Of a stretch of 64,000 nucleotides of DNA, positions 18,396 through 27,872 are shown in pieces. Positions within the stretch are counted from its first letter, which is position 1; every line of letters starts with the position of its first letter. The notes below the pieces were generated by a model. That model had not been told where the DNA came from and searched no databases. It was given only the letters and a program-made list of their open reading frames with translations. Both the position numbers and the translations under genes were made by a program. Source of the DNA: Brucepastera parasyntrophica (GTDB lineage: Bacteria; Spirochaetota; Spirochaetia; Treponematales; Treponemataceae); the NCBI RefSeq assembly GCF_022376835.1, contig NZ_CP084606.1, positions 2,226,501 to 2,290,500 of the forward strand. The letters are read 5' to 3'.

Positions 18396-21300
18396 ATGTC
18401 TGAGAAAAATCTTGTAATGATCGACGGAAACACGGCTGCTGGTCATGTGGCTCACGCACTCAGTGAGGTAATCGCTATTTATCCGATTACGCCATCCAGT
18501 CCCATGGGTGAAGTTGCCGATGAATATTCGGCCAAGGGCAAAAAGAACATCTGGGGTACGGTTCCCGATGTTGTGGAACTGCAGTCTGAAGGCGGCGCTG
18601 CGGGCGCTGTTCACGGCGCGCTTACCACCGGCGCTCTTTCTACCACGTTTACCGCTTCACAGGGTTTGCTTCTCATGATCCCGAATATGTATAAGATTGC
18701 CGGCGAGCTGACCAGTACGGTATTCCATGTAGCTGCCCGCGCGGTCGCAACCAGCGCCCTGTCAATTTTCGGCGACCACCAGGACGTTATGGCCTGCCGC
18801 CAGACAGGCTGGGCAATGACCTCATCAAACAGCGTCCAGGAAGTTATGGACATGGCTGTTATTTCCCATGCCGCCACGCTCCGCTCACGCGTTCCCTTCC
18901 TCCATTTCTTCGATGGGTTCCGTACCTCCCATGAAGTCCAGAAAATCGAAGAAGTGTCCTATGAAGTAATGCAGAAAATGATAGACAGCGAGCTGGTCCG
19001 CGCCCACCGTGCGCGGGGCCTGACTCCTGAAAACCCTTCAATCAGGGGAACCGCCCAGAATCCTGACGTCTATTTCCAGAGCAGGGAAGCGGTAAATAAA
19101 TACTATGACGATACTCCCGCCATTGTTCAGGAAGAAATGGATAAATTTGCCAAGCTGACCGGACGCCAGTATCATCTGTTTGATTATTTCGGCGCACCCG
19201 ACGCGGAAAAAGTTATTATCATCATGGGTTCAGGCGCGGAAACCGCCGAAGAAACGGTTGAATATCTGGTAAGCAAGGGTGAAAAAGTCGGCGTGCTCAA
19301 AGTCCGGCTGTACCGCCCCTTCAGCGCCGAGGCCTTTGTAAAAGCGCTTCCCGCGTCCGTCAAGGCTATCGCTGTGCTTGACCGGACAAAAGAACCCGGC
19401 GCCCTCGGCGAGCCCCTTTATGAGGATGTCAGGACCGCAATCGGTGAAATGCAGGCCGCAGGCAAGGTCCCCTTCAAGGATTACCCGGTTGTACTCGGCG
19501 GCCGTTACGGTCTCGGTTCAAAGGAATTTACGCCGGCCATGGTTAAGGCCGTCCTTGACAATCTTTCAGGCGATAAACGCAATCATTTTACGGTTGGTAT
19601 TGAGGATGACATACTCGGACTCAGCCTGTCATATGATAAAAACTTCCATCTGATTGAGGAAGGCATGACTGACGCCATGTTCTACGGACTTGGCGCGGAC
19701 GGTACGGTCGGCGCGAACAAGAACTCGATAAAAATTATCGGTGAAGCGACAGACCTCAACGCCCAGGCCTATTTTGTATATGACTCAAAGAAATCGGGAT
19801 CAATCACCACGTCCCATCTGCGGTTCGGGAAAAAGGCCATCCGCAAGCCCTATCTTATCAGTCAGGCTGATTTTATCGCCTGCCATAAGTTTACCTTCCT
19901 CGAAACCTATGACCTGCTCGCAAACGCGAAAAAAGGCGCAACCTTCCTTCTGACCAGCCCGTACGGTAAGGATGAAGTATGGGAACACCTCCCCGTTGAA
20001 GTGCAGAAGCATATTATCGACAAGGAACTGAAATTCTATGTTATCGACGCTTTCTCAATTGCTGAAAAAGCCGGCATGGGCGGACGCATAAATGTTGTCA
20101 TGCAGACCGCCTTTTTCAAGATTTCAGGAATCCTTCCCGAAGATACGGCAGTCGAACTGATCAAGAAGTTCATTGAAAAATCCTACGGAAAGAAAGGGGC
20201 CGATATTGTCCAGAAAAATATCGACACAATCGATATGGCCCTGGCCGGCGTTGAAAAGGTCGACTATCCGAAAACGGTTTCCGGCAGTATTCACATGAAG
20301 CCCGCGATGGCTACTTCTTCCGACCCCTTCATAAAGAATGTTCTGGGTGTTATGGCCATTGATGAGGGAAACAAGGTTAAGGTAAGCGAAATTCCCGCGG
20401 ACGGGACCTTCCCGACGGCGACAACCCAGTATGAAAAACGGGCCATTGCCGAAAAAGTACCGGAATGGAACCCCGATATGTGTATCCAGTGCGGCCAGTG
20501 TACTATGGTTTGTCCCCACGCGGTTCTCCGCATGAAACCCGTGAGCGAGGCCGACGCGGCGAAAGCCCCGGCGTCATTCAAGGCCGTGGACCTCAAACCA
20601 AAACCGGAAGCCGGGAAGAAAATATCCCTGCAGATTTCGGTTGAAGACTGTACCGGCTGCGGTCTGTGCATACAGAGCTGCCCGGTTAAACCTTCAGAGG
20701 ACGGAAAAAAGGCAATTAACTTTACCCCGCTGACTCCGGAATACCGCGCCCAGGAATCCGCAAACTGGGAATTCTTTATTTCCCTTCCCGATGCCGATCC
20801 CGCTACCCTGAATCTCGGTACGCCCAAAGGCCTTTCAATGAAGCGGCCGCTCTTTGAATTCTCGGGTGCCTGCGCGGGCTGCGGAGAAACACCCTATATC
20901 AAACTCCTGTCCCAGCTCTATGGCGACCGGGCGGTTATCGCGAACGCGACCGGATGTTCTTCGATTTACGGGGGAAACCTTCCTTCAACTCCCTACGCAA
21001 AAAATGCCGCCGGCAAAGGTCCGGTATGGTCAAATTCCCTCTTTGAAGACGCCGCGGAATTCGGCTTCGGAATGCGCCTCACAAGCGATAAGCTTGCGGT
21101 CTATGCCCGCGAAGTTGCGGAAACAGTAAAAGGCAAGGGAATCGCCGCCGGCGTTGTCGATAAGATCCTGGCAAATACAATGGAAGATGACGCTTCAATT
21201 GAAGCCCAGCGCGGTTATATCACCGAACTTAAAAGGGAACTCTCCGGATCATCCGAAGAGGCTGCCAAAGAACTGGACTCGCTGACTGATTACCTGATTA

Positions 21301-21950
21301 AACGTTCTGTCTGGGTTATCGGAGGAGACGGCTGGGCATACGATATCGGTTTCGGCGGACTTGACCATGTTCTCGCCTCCGGCAAGAACATTAATGTTCT
21401 TGTTCTCGATACTGAAGTGTATTCCAATACCGGCGGACAGATGTCAAAAGCAACACCAATCGGCGCTGTAGCCAAATTCGCGGCTTCCGGCAAGTCTACC
21501 AGCAAAAAAGACCTGGGAATGATAGCTATGAGCTACGGTTATGTCTATGTTGCCCGCATTGCGCTCGGCGCGAATATGAATCAGGTCATCAAGGCCTTCC
21601 GCGAGGCGGAATCCTATGACGGTCCTTCAATCATTATTGCCTACAGCCACTGCATCAACCACGGTATCAACATGGAAAAAGGCATGACCAATCAGAAGGA
21701 AGCGGTTACCTGCGGACTCTGGCCCCTGTACCGCTATGATCCGCGGCTTGTTGAACAGGGGAAAAATCCCTTCCAGCTCGACAGCAAGGAACCGGATTAT
21801 AACCTGGCTGACTTTATGTACAAGGAAGTCCGCTTTAAGACACTCAAAACTGCCGATCCCGAACGCGCGCAGATGCTGCTGGATAAGGCCGTCGTCAAGG
21901 CAAAACGCCAGTGGAAGGAATATGAATATCTCTCAAAGCGTGATTTTTAA
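18396..21950 (+). CDS. nifJ: Pyruvate:ferredoxin (flavodoxin) oxidoreductase
   Basis: Converts pyruvate and CoA to acetyl-CoA, CO2 and reduced ferredoxin in the cytoplasm. A single 1184-residue chain of the usual homodimer size. The N-terminal pyrimidine-binding domain starts 'VIAIYPITPSSPMGE'. A 2[4Fe-4S] domain has CIQCGQCTMVC (about 695) and CTGCGLCIQSC (about 751). A proximal Cys lies in GACAGCGETPY, and the TPP-Mg site is GDGWAYDIG (about 975). ATAAGGACGGG precedes the ATG. Monocistronic, ending at a terminator. It should supply the ferredoxin used by the hydrogenase at 1-2487. Confidence 0.98.
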   Translation: MSEKNLVMIDGNTAAGHVAHALSEVIAIYPITPSSPMGEVADEYSAKGKKNIWGTVPDVVELQSEGGAAGAVHGALTTGALSTTFTASQGLLLMIPNMYKIAGELTSTVFHVAARAVATSALSIFGDHQDVMACRQTGWAMTSSNSVQEVMDMAVISHAATLRSRVPFLHFFDGFRTSHEVQKIEEVSYEVMQKMIDSELVRAHRARGLTPENPSIRGTAQNPDVYFQSREAVNKYYDDTPAIVQEEMDKFAKLTGRQYHLFDYFGAPDAEKVIIIMGSGAETAEETVEYLVSKGEKVGVLKVRLYRPFSAEAFVKALPASVKAIAVLDRTKEPGALGEPLYEDVRTAIGEMQAAGKVPFKDYPVVLGGRYGLGSKEFTPAMVKAVLDNLSGDKRNHFTVGIEDDILGLSLSYDKNFHLIEEGMTDAMFYGLGADGTVGANKNSIKIIGEATDLNAQAYFVYDSKKSGSITTSHLRFGKKAIRKPYLISQADFIACHKFTFLETYDLLANAKKGATFLLTSPYGKDEVWEHLPVEVQKHIIDKELKFYVIDAFSIAEKAGMGGRINVVMQTAFFKISGILPEDTAVELIKKFIEKSYGKKGADIVQKNIDTIDMALAGVEKVDYPKTVSGSIHMKPAMATSSDPFIKNVLGVMAIDEGNKVKVSEIPADGTFPTATTQYEKRAIAEKVPEWNPDMCIQCGQCTMVCPHAVLRMKPVSEADAAKAPASFKAVDLKPKPEAGKKISLQISVEDCTGCGLCIQSCPVKPSEDGKKAINFTPLTPEYRAQESANWEFFISLPDADPATLNLGTPKGLSMKRPLFEFSGACAGCGETPYIKLLSQLYGDRAVIANATGCSSIYGGNLPSTPYAKNAAGKGPVWSNSLFEDAAEFGFGMRLTSDKLAVYAREVAETVKGKGIAAGVVDKILANTMEDDASIEAQRGYITELKRELSGSSEEAAKELDSLTDYLIKRSVWVIGGDGWAYDIGFGGLDHVLASGKNINVLVLDTEVYSNTGGQMSKATPIGAVAKFAASGKSTSKKDLGMIAMSYGYVYVARIALGANMNQVIKAFREAESYDGPSIIIAYSHCINHGINMEKGMTNQKEAVTCGLWPLYRYDPRLVEQGKNPFQLDSKEPDYNLADFMYKEVRFKTLKTADPERAQMLLDKAVVKAKRQWKEYEYLSKRDF

Positions 21951-21986
21951 TCCCTTCTGACCGTACATAACGGTTCCGGATACTGA

Positions 21987-22024
21987 AAAAGCTGCTCTGT
22001 GGAATACACGGGGCAGCTTTTTTT
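21987..22024 (+). terminator. Terminator after nifJ
   Basis: AAAGCTGC...GGGCAGCTTT stem (with G-T pairs) around a TGGAATACA loop, ending in a run of seven T. It resembles the hydA terminator. Confidence 0.88.
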
Positions 22025-22038
22025 GAAAGGATCACTAA

Positions 22039-22969
22039 ATGGATTCAAAAAAACTTGCAGGGAAACTGGAAAAAATACTTCAGGGAAAAATAACCGGCAT
22101 TGAGTTTCTCAAATCAGGCCTTGCGGGCGAGGCCGCTTCAATAACTGTTGAGGATAATCCGGTCCGGTATATTTATAAAAGCTACGGCCCCGGCAGTAAT
22201 ATGGCCGCGCATCTGCGGCATGAATGGGAGGGCTTGAGCTTTCTGCACCGGGCCGGTTTTCCGGTACCCGAACCGGTTTCGGGCAGTTTTGGAGATGAGT
22301 ATCCCTATATTCTTATGGAAAGGATCGAGGGTCAACTTTTCATAGACGCGTATCAGAACAGTGACAGAGAAAACCGTTCCCGGTTAATGGAATCCTTCGC
22401 TGATATTTTTTCCGCCTTCATCAATTGAATCCTGATACGGCAGATGCGGAAAGTATTTCAACGGATATGTTTATCCGGAATGAAATAGCCGAAATTGCCC
22501 GCAGGGAAAACAGTGAAACACTCAGTCTGGGCCCTGTGCTTGAGTGGCTCGGGGAAAATAAAAAAAGGTCCTTCCCGGCAGATGTTCCATTCTTCACCGG
22601 GATTACCATCCCTGGAATGTGATTGTTGACCGGCAGGGAAAATTATTCGTTATAGACTGGATATGGGGTATCGGAGACCTCCGTTTCGATGTGGCCTGGA
22701 CCTGTTCTTTAATGGCCCGGAGCGGCGAACGTGATTTTGCCGCGGATTTTTTCAGGGCCTATGCCGCGGAATATCCTCCGGCCGGAGATAATTTCGATTA
22801 CTTTAAAATTCTTGCCGCGTCCCGCTGGATTGCCAATGTGACCGCTTCCATGGATGAAAAGAAAAAAAACGGAGCACGGTCTGAAGAAAAGGAACTGTTT
22901 TTCCGTTCAGCGATCGAAACGGAAGCTGCGGAAATAGAAAAACGTACCGGCCTGAAAATCCTGTCATAA
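22039..22969 (+). CDS. APH/choline-kinase-like phosphotransferase, two frameshifts
   Basis: Reading across three frames gives about 310 residues of an aminoglycoside-phosphotransferase-fold kinase: an N-lobe with a conserved Glu (HEWEGLSFLHRAGFPVPEP) and 'YILMERIEG', the catalytic loop HRDYHPWNVIVD, and the Mg site FVIDWIWGIGD. Two breaks occur. Near 22424-22426 a T is missing (restoring INLNPD), and near 22594-22597 a C is missing (restoring FFHRDYHPWN). Both catalytic motifs are intact once fixed, so sequence error is plausible. AAAGGA precedes the ATG. The substrate is unknown. Confidence 0.75.
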
Positions 22970-22992
22970 TGTTAATTTATCAAAACTAGATG

Positions 22993-23022
22993 TTGACGTT
23001 CCCGACGGTATGCTGGTATACT
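22993..23022 (+). promoter_or_regulatory. Promoter of tRNA-Ala
   Basis: TTGACG (22993-22998), an 18-bp spacer and TATACT (23017-23022) lie 15 bp before the tRNA. Confidence 0.8.
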
Positions 23023-23037
23023 TTCTTTACGTCTTTT

Positions 23038-23111
23038 GGGGGTGTAGCTCAGTTGGCTAGAGCGTTTGAATGGCATTCAAAAGGTCAGGGGTTCAATTCC
23101 CCTCATCTCCA
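23038..23111 (+). tRNA. tRNA-Ala (anticodon GGC)
   Basis: A full cloverleaf: acceptor GGGGGTG with CATCTCC (two G-U pairs), D-arm GCTC...GAGC, anticodon stem TTTGA/TCAAA with loop ATGGCAT (anticodon GGC), T-arm AGGGG/CCCCT with TTCAATT, and discriminator A at 23111. The 3' CCA is not encoded. It reads GCC/GCU codons. Confidence 0.97.
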
Positions 23112-23164
23112 CGAGTTTTGTGACTCACTCATAACCCATGCTATAGAGAAGAACCTTGGATATT

Positions 23165-24799
23165 ATGGATGATTTAGGCCTTGATCCGGAACTTGCCGCT
23201 CTTCTTGATAATACCACAGAGTTTGTTCCGCAAAAGAAAATTAATAAAGAAGCGCTGTTTTCCTCTGCGTCTGATTTGAAGGGTAATGACGAAAATGATT
23301 CCGGTGTTAACCTGAACATTACGTCTTACACTAAAATAGAAAAATTTCTCGAAGACAATCCCGATCCTGTTTTTGATGATCCTGATTTTTATAAAAAAGT
23401 CCTTCACGGCGAAAGCACCGGCGCTCACCGGCTGCATGGCCTTCTGTCAAAATACCTTGGGACCAAAGATCCTAAAGACAAGAGCATTTTCCGCCTTCAG
23501 CTGGTTTCCGCATATTGGGAATTTGCGTCAGGGCTGGCAATCAAAGTCGGAAGTCCCAAAGCGGATCATTTGAAAAAAATGTCGCTCCGCTACGGACTTG
23601 TTACGCCGTCTCTTTTAACCGCGGAACAGAAAAACCTTTTCGCCCGGCTGATTGAAACGAATCAGACCAATGAGGCGGTATATTATATTGACGAGTGGGT
23701 TGCCGAAATCGGGCGCGGGAAAATAAATCCGTCAAGTACCGATGAGGCAAAAGCCAGTCGGAAGGACGATTCCGCGCGTTTCCAGCAGCTGCTGGGAAAG
23801 GCCCAGGGCAGGCTCCAGAGCGCCGAAAATCTGCTCCGGGCGAAATCGGGCGAACGGACCAGGGCCGAGAATGACATAAAAAACAAATTTGACAGTATCT
23901 TTACCCATGAATCGGTTGCCGGCCTTGCCAGTGATATTCTCATGCCATATACGGATATGCAAAAACGTATGATGGTTGAAATGGGCGAGTCCCTGAAAAA
24001 ACTGATGTCGATTGACAAGGAACTGCAAAAGTACCTTGCCGATTATAATGTGTCCGACGGCGATGTCAATTCCCTTCAGGGAAAGGTCGATTCTTCCGGC
24101 GGAGGCGTTACAAACGCAAGCGGTATTGCCGCGGAGTTTGATACTATCCGGCAGATGGCAAAAATGACCTGCGGCCGCCAGGGAAACCATTTCCCGATTC
24201 TCTCCAGGGAATACTTTCATTCATCGGCGCGCGAGATCGGGAGCCGTGAAAATGTTATTGAAGCATTGCGCTGGATTGAATCCATCGATCCCGGAGCATA
24301 TTGCCGCCAATATAAATCCCAGATGAACCGTATTCCTCCCTTTGTTATCCTCATTCCGTCATACGGAGACACCGGATTTTGCTGGGAACCCTTTGACCGA
24401 TATAATAGGATAACCAGCCGGGGCCGGATCGCGGTCCCGATGTACGCAAAGAATCTGACGCTAGCGGTCCTGACCGCTGTCGCAGATCTCCGCTGGCAGG
24501 TGGCCAAAGAAAAGGCGTCGTATTACTGGATGGAAGAAGGCCTGACCGGATATTATTATCAGTGGTTCCAGGCCCAGAAACTGAAGGGCGACGTAAAAGA
24601 ATACTTTATAAATGATTATCTGACCTGGATACTGAAGGAGAGCGAAGGCACCCAGAAGCTTGATAAGGAAGTCCGAGCGGTATTCTGGCGGTATATGCCT
24701 TATCCCCCGGAACTGAAAGCAAAACTGAAGACCAGGGCCCTGGTTTACCAGGAACTGTGCCAGCGCGACGCAAACCGGGAAATGTCGGACGGTTACTGA
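23165..24799 (+). CDS. Large conserved-looking protein, unknown function
   Basis: A protein of about 544 residues with no family recognised. Residues 1-60 are acidic and low in structure. Residues 190-300 are charged, helical and coiled-coil-like ('RFQQLLGKAQGRLQSAENLLRAKSGERTRAE'). The C-terminal half is ordered, with many Trp and Tyr ('RIAVPMYAKNLTLAVLTAVADLRWQVAKEKASYYW'). No signal peptide or membrane helix is seen. The ATG at 23165 is preferred; an in-frame TTG at 23156 is also possible. It starts 53 bp after the tRNA and ends at a terminator. Confidence 0.8.
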   Translation: MDDLGLDPELAALLDNTTEFVPQKKINKEALFSSASDLKGNDENDSGVNLNITSYTKIEKFLEDNPDPVFDDPDFYKKVLHGESTGAHRLHGLLSKYLGTKDPKDKSIFRLQLVSAYWEFASGLAIKVGSPKADHLKKMSLRYGLVTPSLLTAEQKNLFARLIETNQTNEAVYYIDEWVAEIGRGKINPSSTDEAKASRKDDSARFQQLLGKAQGRLQSAENLLRAKSGERTRAENDIKNKFDSIFTHESVAGLASDILMPYTDMQKRMMVEMGESLKKLMSIDKELQKYLADYNVSDGDVNSLQGKVDSSGGGVTNASGIAAEFDTIRQMAKMTCGRQGNHFPILSREYFHSSAREIGSRENVIEALRWIESIDPGAYCRQYKSQMNRIPPFVILIPSYGDTGFCWEPFDRYNRITSRGRIAVPMYAKNLTLAVLTAVADLRWQVAKEKASYYWMEEGLTGYYYQWFQAQKLKGDVKEYFINDYLTWILKESEGTQKLDKEVRAVFWRYMPYPPELKAKLKTRALVYQELCQRDANREMSDGY

Positions 24800-24859
24800 T
24801 CCGCTTTATTCCACAGCAAGAGTGTTAAACCCGCTGCAATCCATACCTTGCAGAACCAA

Positions 24860-24895
24860 CAACCCCGCCCTGAAGGACGGGGTGTTTTATTTTTC
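24860..24895 (+). terminator. Terminator after the 23165 gene
   Basis: ACCCCG-CCC with GG-CGGGGT around TGAA, followed by GTTTTATTTTT. The T-run overlaps the stop of the convergent membrane-protein gene. Confidence 0.75.
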
Positions 24896-25210
24896 CTCTG
24901 TATTATTTTCGAAAATGTCCCTGTTCTCTGTTTTTTCAGCCTTTTTCGGAGCGGAAAAAACGGGTTCCATCTTGTCCTGCAAACTGAATTTTGGAATAAC
25001 CCACTTGATGAATTTCTGATATGTGATCATTCCGAGAAACACTCCTGCAAGGACGCCAATAGGTACAAAGGTTGTGATTTTCGGGCCAAGCTGGGGAGCC
25101 AGCAGCGATAGTATAAAAAGGATCAGAGCAATATAGGCAAAGGTAAATAAAAGATTGACCAGGGTCCCCGCAACAATAAATAATACGGTATTAATCTTTT
25201 TATTTTTCAT
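24887..25210 (-). CDS. Small membrane protein next to lspA
   Basis: A 107-residue protein with two hydrophobic helices (about 8-38 and 47-62) and a charged, Lys/Glu-rich C-terminal tail. No known family. Its start overlaps the end of lspA by 11 bp, so it is translated with lspA; a role in the envelope is a guess. Confidence 0.7.
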   Translation of the reverse strand: MKNKKINTVLFIVAGTLVNLLFTFAYIALILFILSLLAPQLGPKITTFVPIGVLAGVFLGMITYQKFIKWVIPKFSLQDKMEPVFSAPKKAEKTENRDIFENNTEEK

Positions 25211-25751
25211 CCGTACCTTCCTTTTCTTCGGGAGCCGTTTCTTTTGCCTTCTTTATCGTAAAAATCAGAGAGGCAAGAAGCAGTATTCCGCATACAACAA
25301 CACTGGCGTCGGCAACGTTAAAGGTCGGCCAGCGTTCAAGGCCGAAAAGGCCGTAAAATTTAACATCAATAAAATCAACAACCCCTTCCGGTCTGAAAAA
25401 ACGATCGATAAGATTTCCAAGACCTCCGCCGATAATTCCCGCGATACTCCATCGCTGTAATTTTGTGAGATCATTGCTGCGGAAATAAATCACAAACATG
25501 ACGGCAATTACGAGAAGGGGCATTAAACCGAAAAGAAAACTGCGGACGGTCGCTGAAAGCCCTCCGCCAATACTGAATGCAATGCCGGGATTGTATACAT
25601 GAATTATACGGAGAAAGTCCCCGAAAAAAGAAGGGCCCACAGACCATTTCGGAATGGTTACCGTTACGATCCATTTTGTCAGCTGATCAAGCAGGATAAT
25701 TCCTGCGGTGAGAATAAAAGGCAAAAGCCGCTCTTTAAGTTTCTTTTCCAT
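25200..25751 (-). CDS. lspA: Lipoprotein signal peptidase (SPase II)
   Basis: Cleaves signal peptides of prolipoproteins in the inner membrane. 183 residues with four helices. Catalytic Asp residues are in GGGLGNLIDR and FNVADA, with the family motif 'NPGIAFSIG'. The start at 25751 has AAAGGA upstream; the frame is open further but lacks a better start. The charged tail 'AKETAPEEKEGTDEK' overlaps the next gene. It would process the lipoproteins encoded at 14602 and 16644. Confidence 0.95.
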   Translation of the reverse strand: MEKKLKERLLPFILTAGIILLDQLTKWIVTVTIPKWSVGPSFFGDFLRIIHVYNPGIAFSIGGGLSATVRSFLFGLMPLLVIAVMFVIYFRSNDLTKLQRWSIAGIIGGGLGNLIDRFFRPEGVVDFIDVKFYGLFGLERWPTFNVADASVVVCGILLLASLIFTIKKAKETAPEEKEGTDEK

Positions 25752-25812
25752 AAAAAATCCTTTCTGTATATGCCGGAATTCGAAGCCATAGTTTCCGTGA
25801 TCATTTACTGTG

Positions 25813-26574
25813 TCACAAACCGGTCGGAACGTCAATAAACAGCGTATCGATACCCGTTTCCTGCCCGAGGCGCTCCGCAACCAGTCCTGGCCCTACCGTT
25901 TCCGTCTGATAATGCCCGCCGGCAATTACATTAATTCTGTTTTCAAGGGCTGTATGATATATTTCATGACTTATTTCGCCGGTAATAAACAGATCAAGTC
26001 CTTCCTCAATGGCCTGGACGACATCTTCTCCGGCTCCTCCCGAAATTATTCCGGCCGTTCGGACTGTTTCAGGGCCGAACGGCAGAACATGCAGGGGTTT
26101 TTGTCCGTTTACAAACAGGCGCGACGTAATTTCCCCGAGTTTTGCCGGGCCGGGAAGCGTTCCCCTGAAACCTATAAGCATGCCGTGGTATTCGCCGAAA
26201 AGCTCTATATTTTCCAGCCCCAGCCGGCGGACCAGTCCGCTGTTATTCCCGCATTCGGGATGGGCGTCCAGGGGCAGGTGACTGGCATAAAGCGCCATAT
26301 CAGCGTCAAGCAGTTTTTTTATCCGTTTATAATGGGAACCGGTAATACAAAGCGGATCCCGCCAGAACAGGCCGTGATGCACAAAAAGCATGCCTGCCCC
26401 GGCCTGTTCAGCCCTTTCCATTGTTTCGAAACAGGCATCGACAGCAAAGGCCACCCTGTTTATATCTTTCCCGCTGTTATCAACCTGCAGGCCGTTTTTT
26501 GAAGGATCCGCCGCGGCAAAGTGTCCGGGGTTTAAAAGATTGTTAAACCATTTTTCCAGCTCAGCTGATGTCAT
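25813..26574 (-). CDS. Nif3-like dinuclear metal-centre protein
   Basis: A 253-residue Nif3/GTP-cyclohydrolase-I-type-2 family protein that forms a toroidal hexamer with two metals per subunit. Visible motifs: 'FVHHGLFW', 'SHLPLDAHPECGNNSGL', 'ISGGAGEDV', 'LFITGEISHEIYH' and the C-terminal 'GGHYQTE'. The start at 26574 overlaps the previous stop (ATGA) and has GAGGAGA upstream; the ATG nine codons earlier lacks one. The true reaction is unsettled in the family. Confidence 0.92.
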   Translation of the reverse strand: MTSAELEKWFNNLLNPGHFAAADPSKNGLQVDNSGKDINRVAFAVDACFETMERAEQAGAGMLFVHHGLFWRDPLCITGSHYKRIKKLLDADMALYASHLPLDAHPECGNNSGLVRRLGLENIELFGEYHGMLIGFRGTLPGPAKLGEITSRLFVNGQKPLHVLPFGPETVRTAGIISGGAGEDVVQAIEEGLDLFITGEISHEIYHTALENRINVIAGGHYQTETVGPGLVAERLGQETGIDTLFIDVPTGL

Positions 26575-27743
26575 ACCTGGTCTCTCCTCATTGTTATCCA
26601 TGATATAATTCTTCTTCCTGTCAGGAGTGCGCTTTTCCGGTCCGTATCCCGTCCGCTTCCGGCGAAAAAGGCTGCCAGAACATCATCGCACCGTATTTCC
26701 CCGTATCCGAACAGGCTTTCTTTTTCCGCCGTCAATATCATAACAGGATATCCGGCCGCGGCAACAGGCATCATACCTGTTTCGCCGGTGATATGCACAC
26801 TGCCTCCGGGGACTTCAGGCAATTCTTTTTCGTTTTCGGCACCCATAAGGCAGACCGACCCGGTAAAAATTCCCGGATCATCATATATGTGCTGCATAAG
26901 GGGAATACAGGCGCTTCCCTCCGCTATGGCAAAAAGCGGAACGGTTTCGCCGTAATTTTTTTTTGCAAACTGGATCATACGGCGGATAGCGGCATATTGC
27001 GCATTAAATATTTCTTCATCATTTGTAAAAGGCAGCTTGTTGAAAAAAATACGTCCGGTAAGCGCGGCAAAACGGCGTATGTCCGCCAGCGAGAGAACAA
27101 CGCTCCGGTAATCCTGCAATCCGCTGAAATCAGCGGACAGAACCGTAAACCCCTTTTCAGCCAGGGCAAGCGACATGGTGCTGCGCCCCTCAGCGGAAGA
27201 AGCTGTATCGCTGAAAAAAATAATAACTCCCTGCGGACCTTCTTCCGGAATTCTGTCCGAATCCGCGGTACCGGCTTCCGGGAGCTCTTCGTTTCCATCT
27301 TCGTCTCTTTCCCACAGCACATAACGTCCGGTAACGCCGGGTCCGGCCCTTTCGCTGATAACGGAACGCCGGACCGGCGCGGAAGGCATGTACCCGGCTT
27401 CGGGCGCAAAATAAAACACGCAGAAAACGGCGCATGCAAAAAACGGCAGCACAAAACCCGTGCGGATCTGTGCGCCCAGGGAATACCAGTCCGTTGGAAG
27501 CTTTCTGAAAAACCTGATCAGCCTGGGAAACCCCGAAAGCAGCATAAAAAGCGAAAAAAGGAATACCGGCAAAAAGGATAAGGTCATCCCTGATCCCGCC
27601 GCAATCAGCAGATAAATAATAAACGAAAAGAGAGGAAGAACGGGAATAGCATTAACCGCCTGTAAATGACGTGAAAATGGCCGGAATAAAACCGGTATAA
27701 ACAGCAGGAGTCCCAATATTTCACCAATAAAAAGATCAGACAT
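26571..27743 (-). CDS. Membrane-anchored alpha/beta-hydrolase-like protein
   Basis: A 390-residue protein with four or five N-terminal membrane segments within residues 5-125. A soluble domain follows with an alpha/beta-hydrolase-like pattern: 'QGVIIFFSDTASSAEGRSTMSLALAEKGFTVLSADFSG' and a possible nucleophile elbow AEGSAC (about 290). The elbow departs from GxSxG, so activity is uncertain. It is translationally coupled (ATGA) to the Nif3-like gene. Confidence 0.65.
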   Translation of the reverse strand: MSDLFIGEILGLLLFIPVLFRPFSRHLQAVNAIPVLPLFSFIIYLLIAAGSGMTLSFLPVFLFSLFMLLSGFPRLIRFFRKLPTDWYSLGAQIRTGFVLPFFACAVFCVFYFAPEAGYMPSAPVRRSVISERAGPGVTGRYVLWERDEDGNEELPEAGTADSDRIPEEGPQGVIIFFSDTASSAEGRSTMSLALAEKGFTVLSADFSGLQDYRSVVLSLADIRRFAALTGRIFFNKLPFTNDEEIFNAQYAAIRRMIQFAKKNYGETVPLFAIAEGSACIPLMQHIYDDPGIFTGSVCLMGAENEKELPEVPGGSVHITGETGMMPVAAAGYPVMILTAEKESLFGYGEIRCDDVLAAFFAGSGRDTDRKSALLTGRRIISWITMRRDQV

Positions 27744-27872
27744 AGTGCCTCACTCAGCATTTTAGGTTATAATTACGCAGGATTCAAAAATTCCCGCGGA
27801 AGAAAGCTGGCTGCCTGTTTTCCCGGAATTCCATAACTCCAAACTCAGTAATCCAGACCCGGGAGCTAAAAC

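Noticed and set aside
26793-27581. 262-codon plus-strand frame opposite the alpha/beta-hydrolase-like gene
   Set aside because: It is antisense to a frame with clear membrane segments and a coupled start; its composition (Arg/Lys/His-rich) is typical of a shadow frame.
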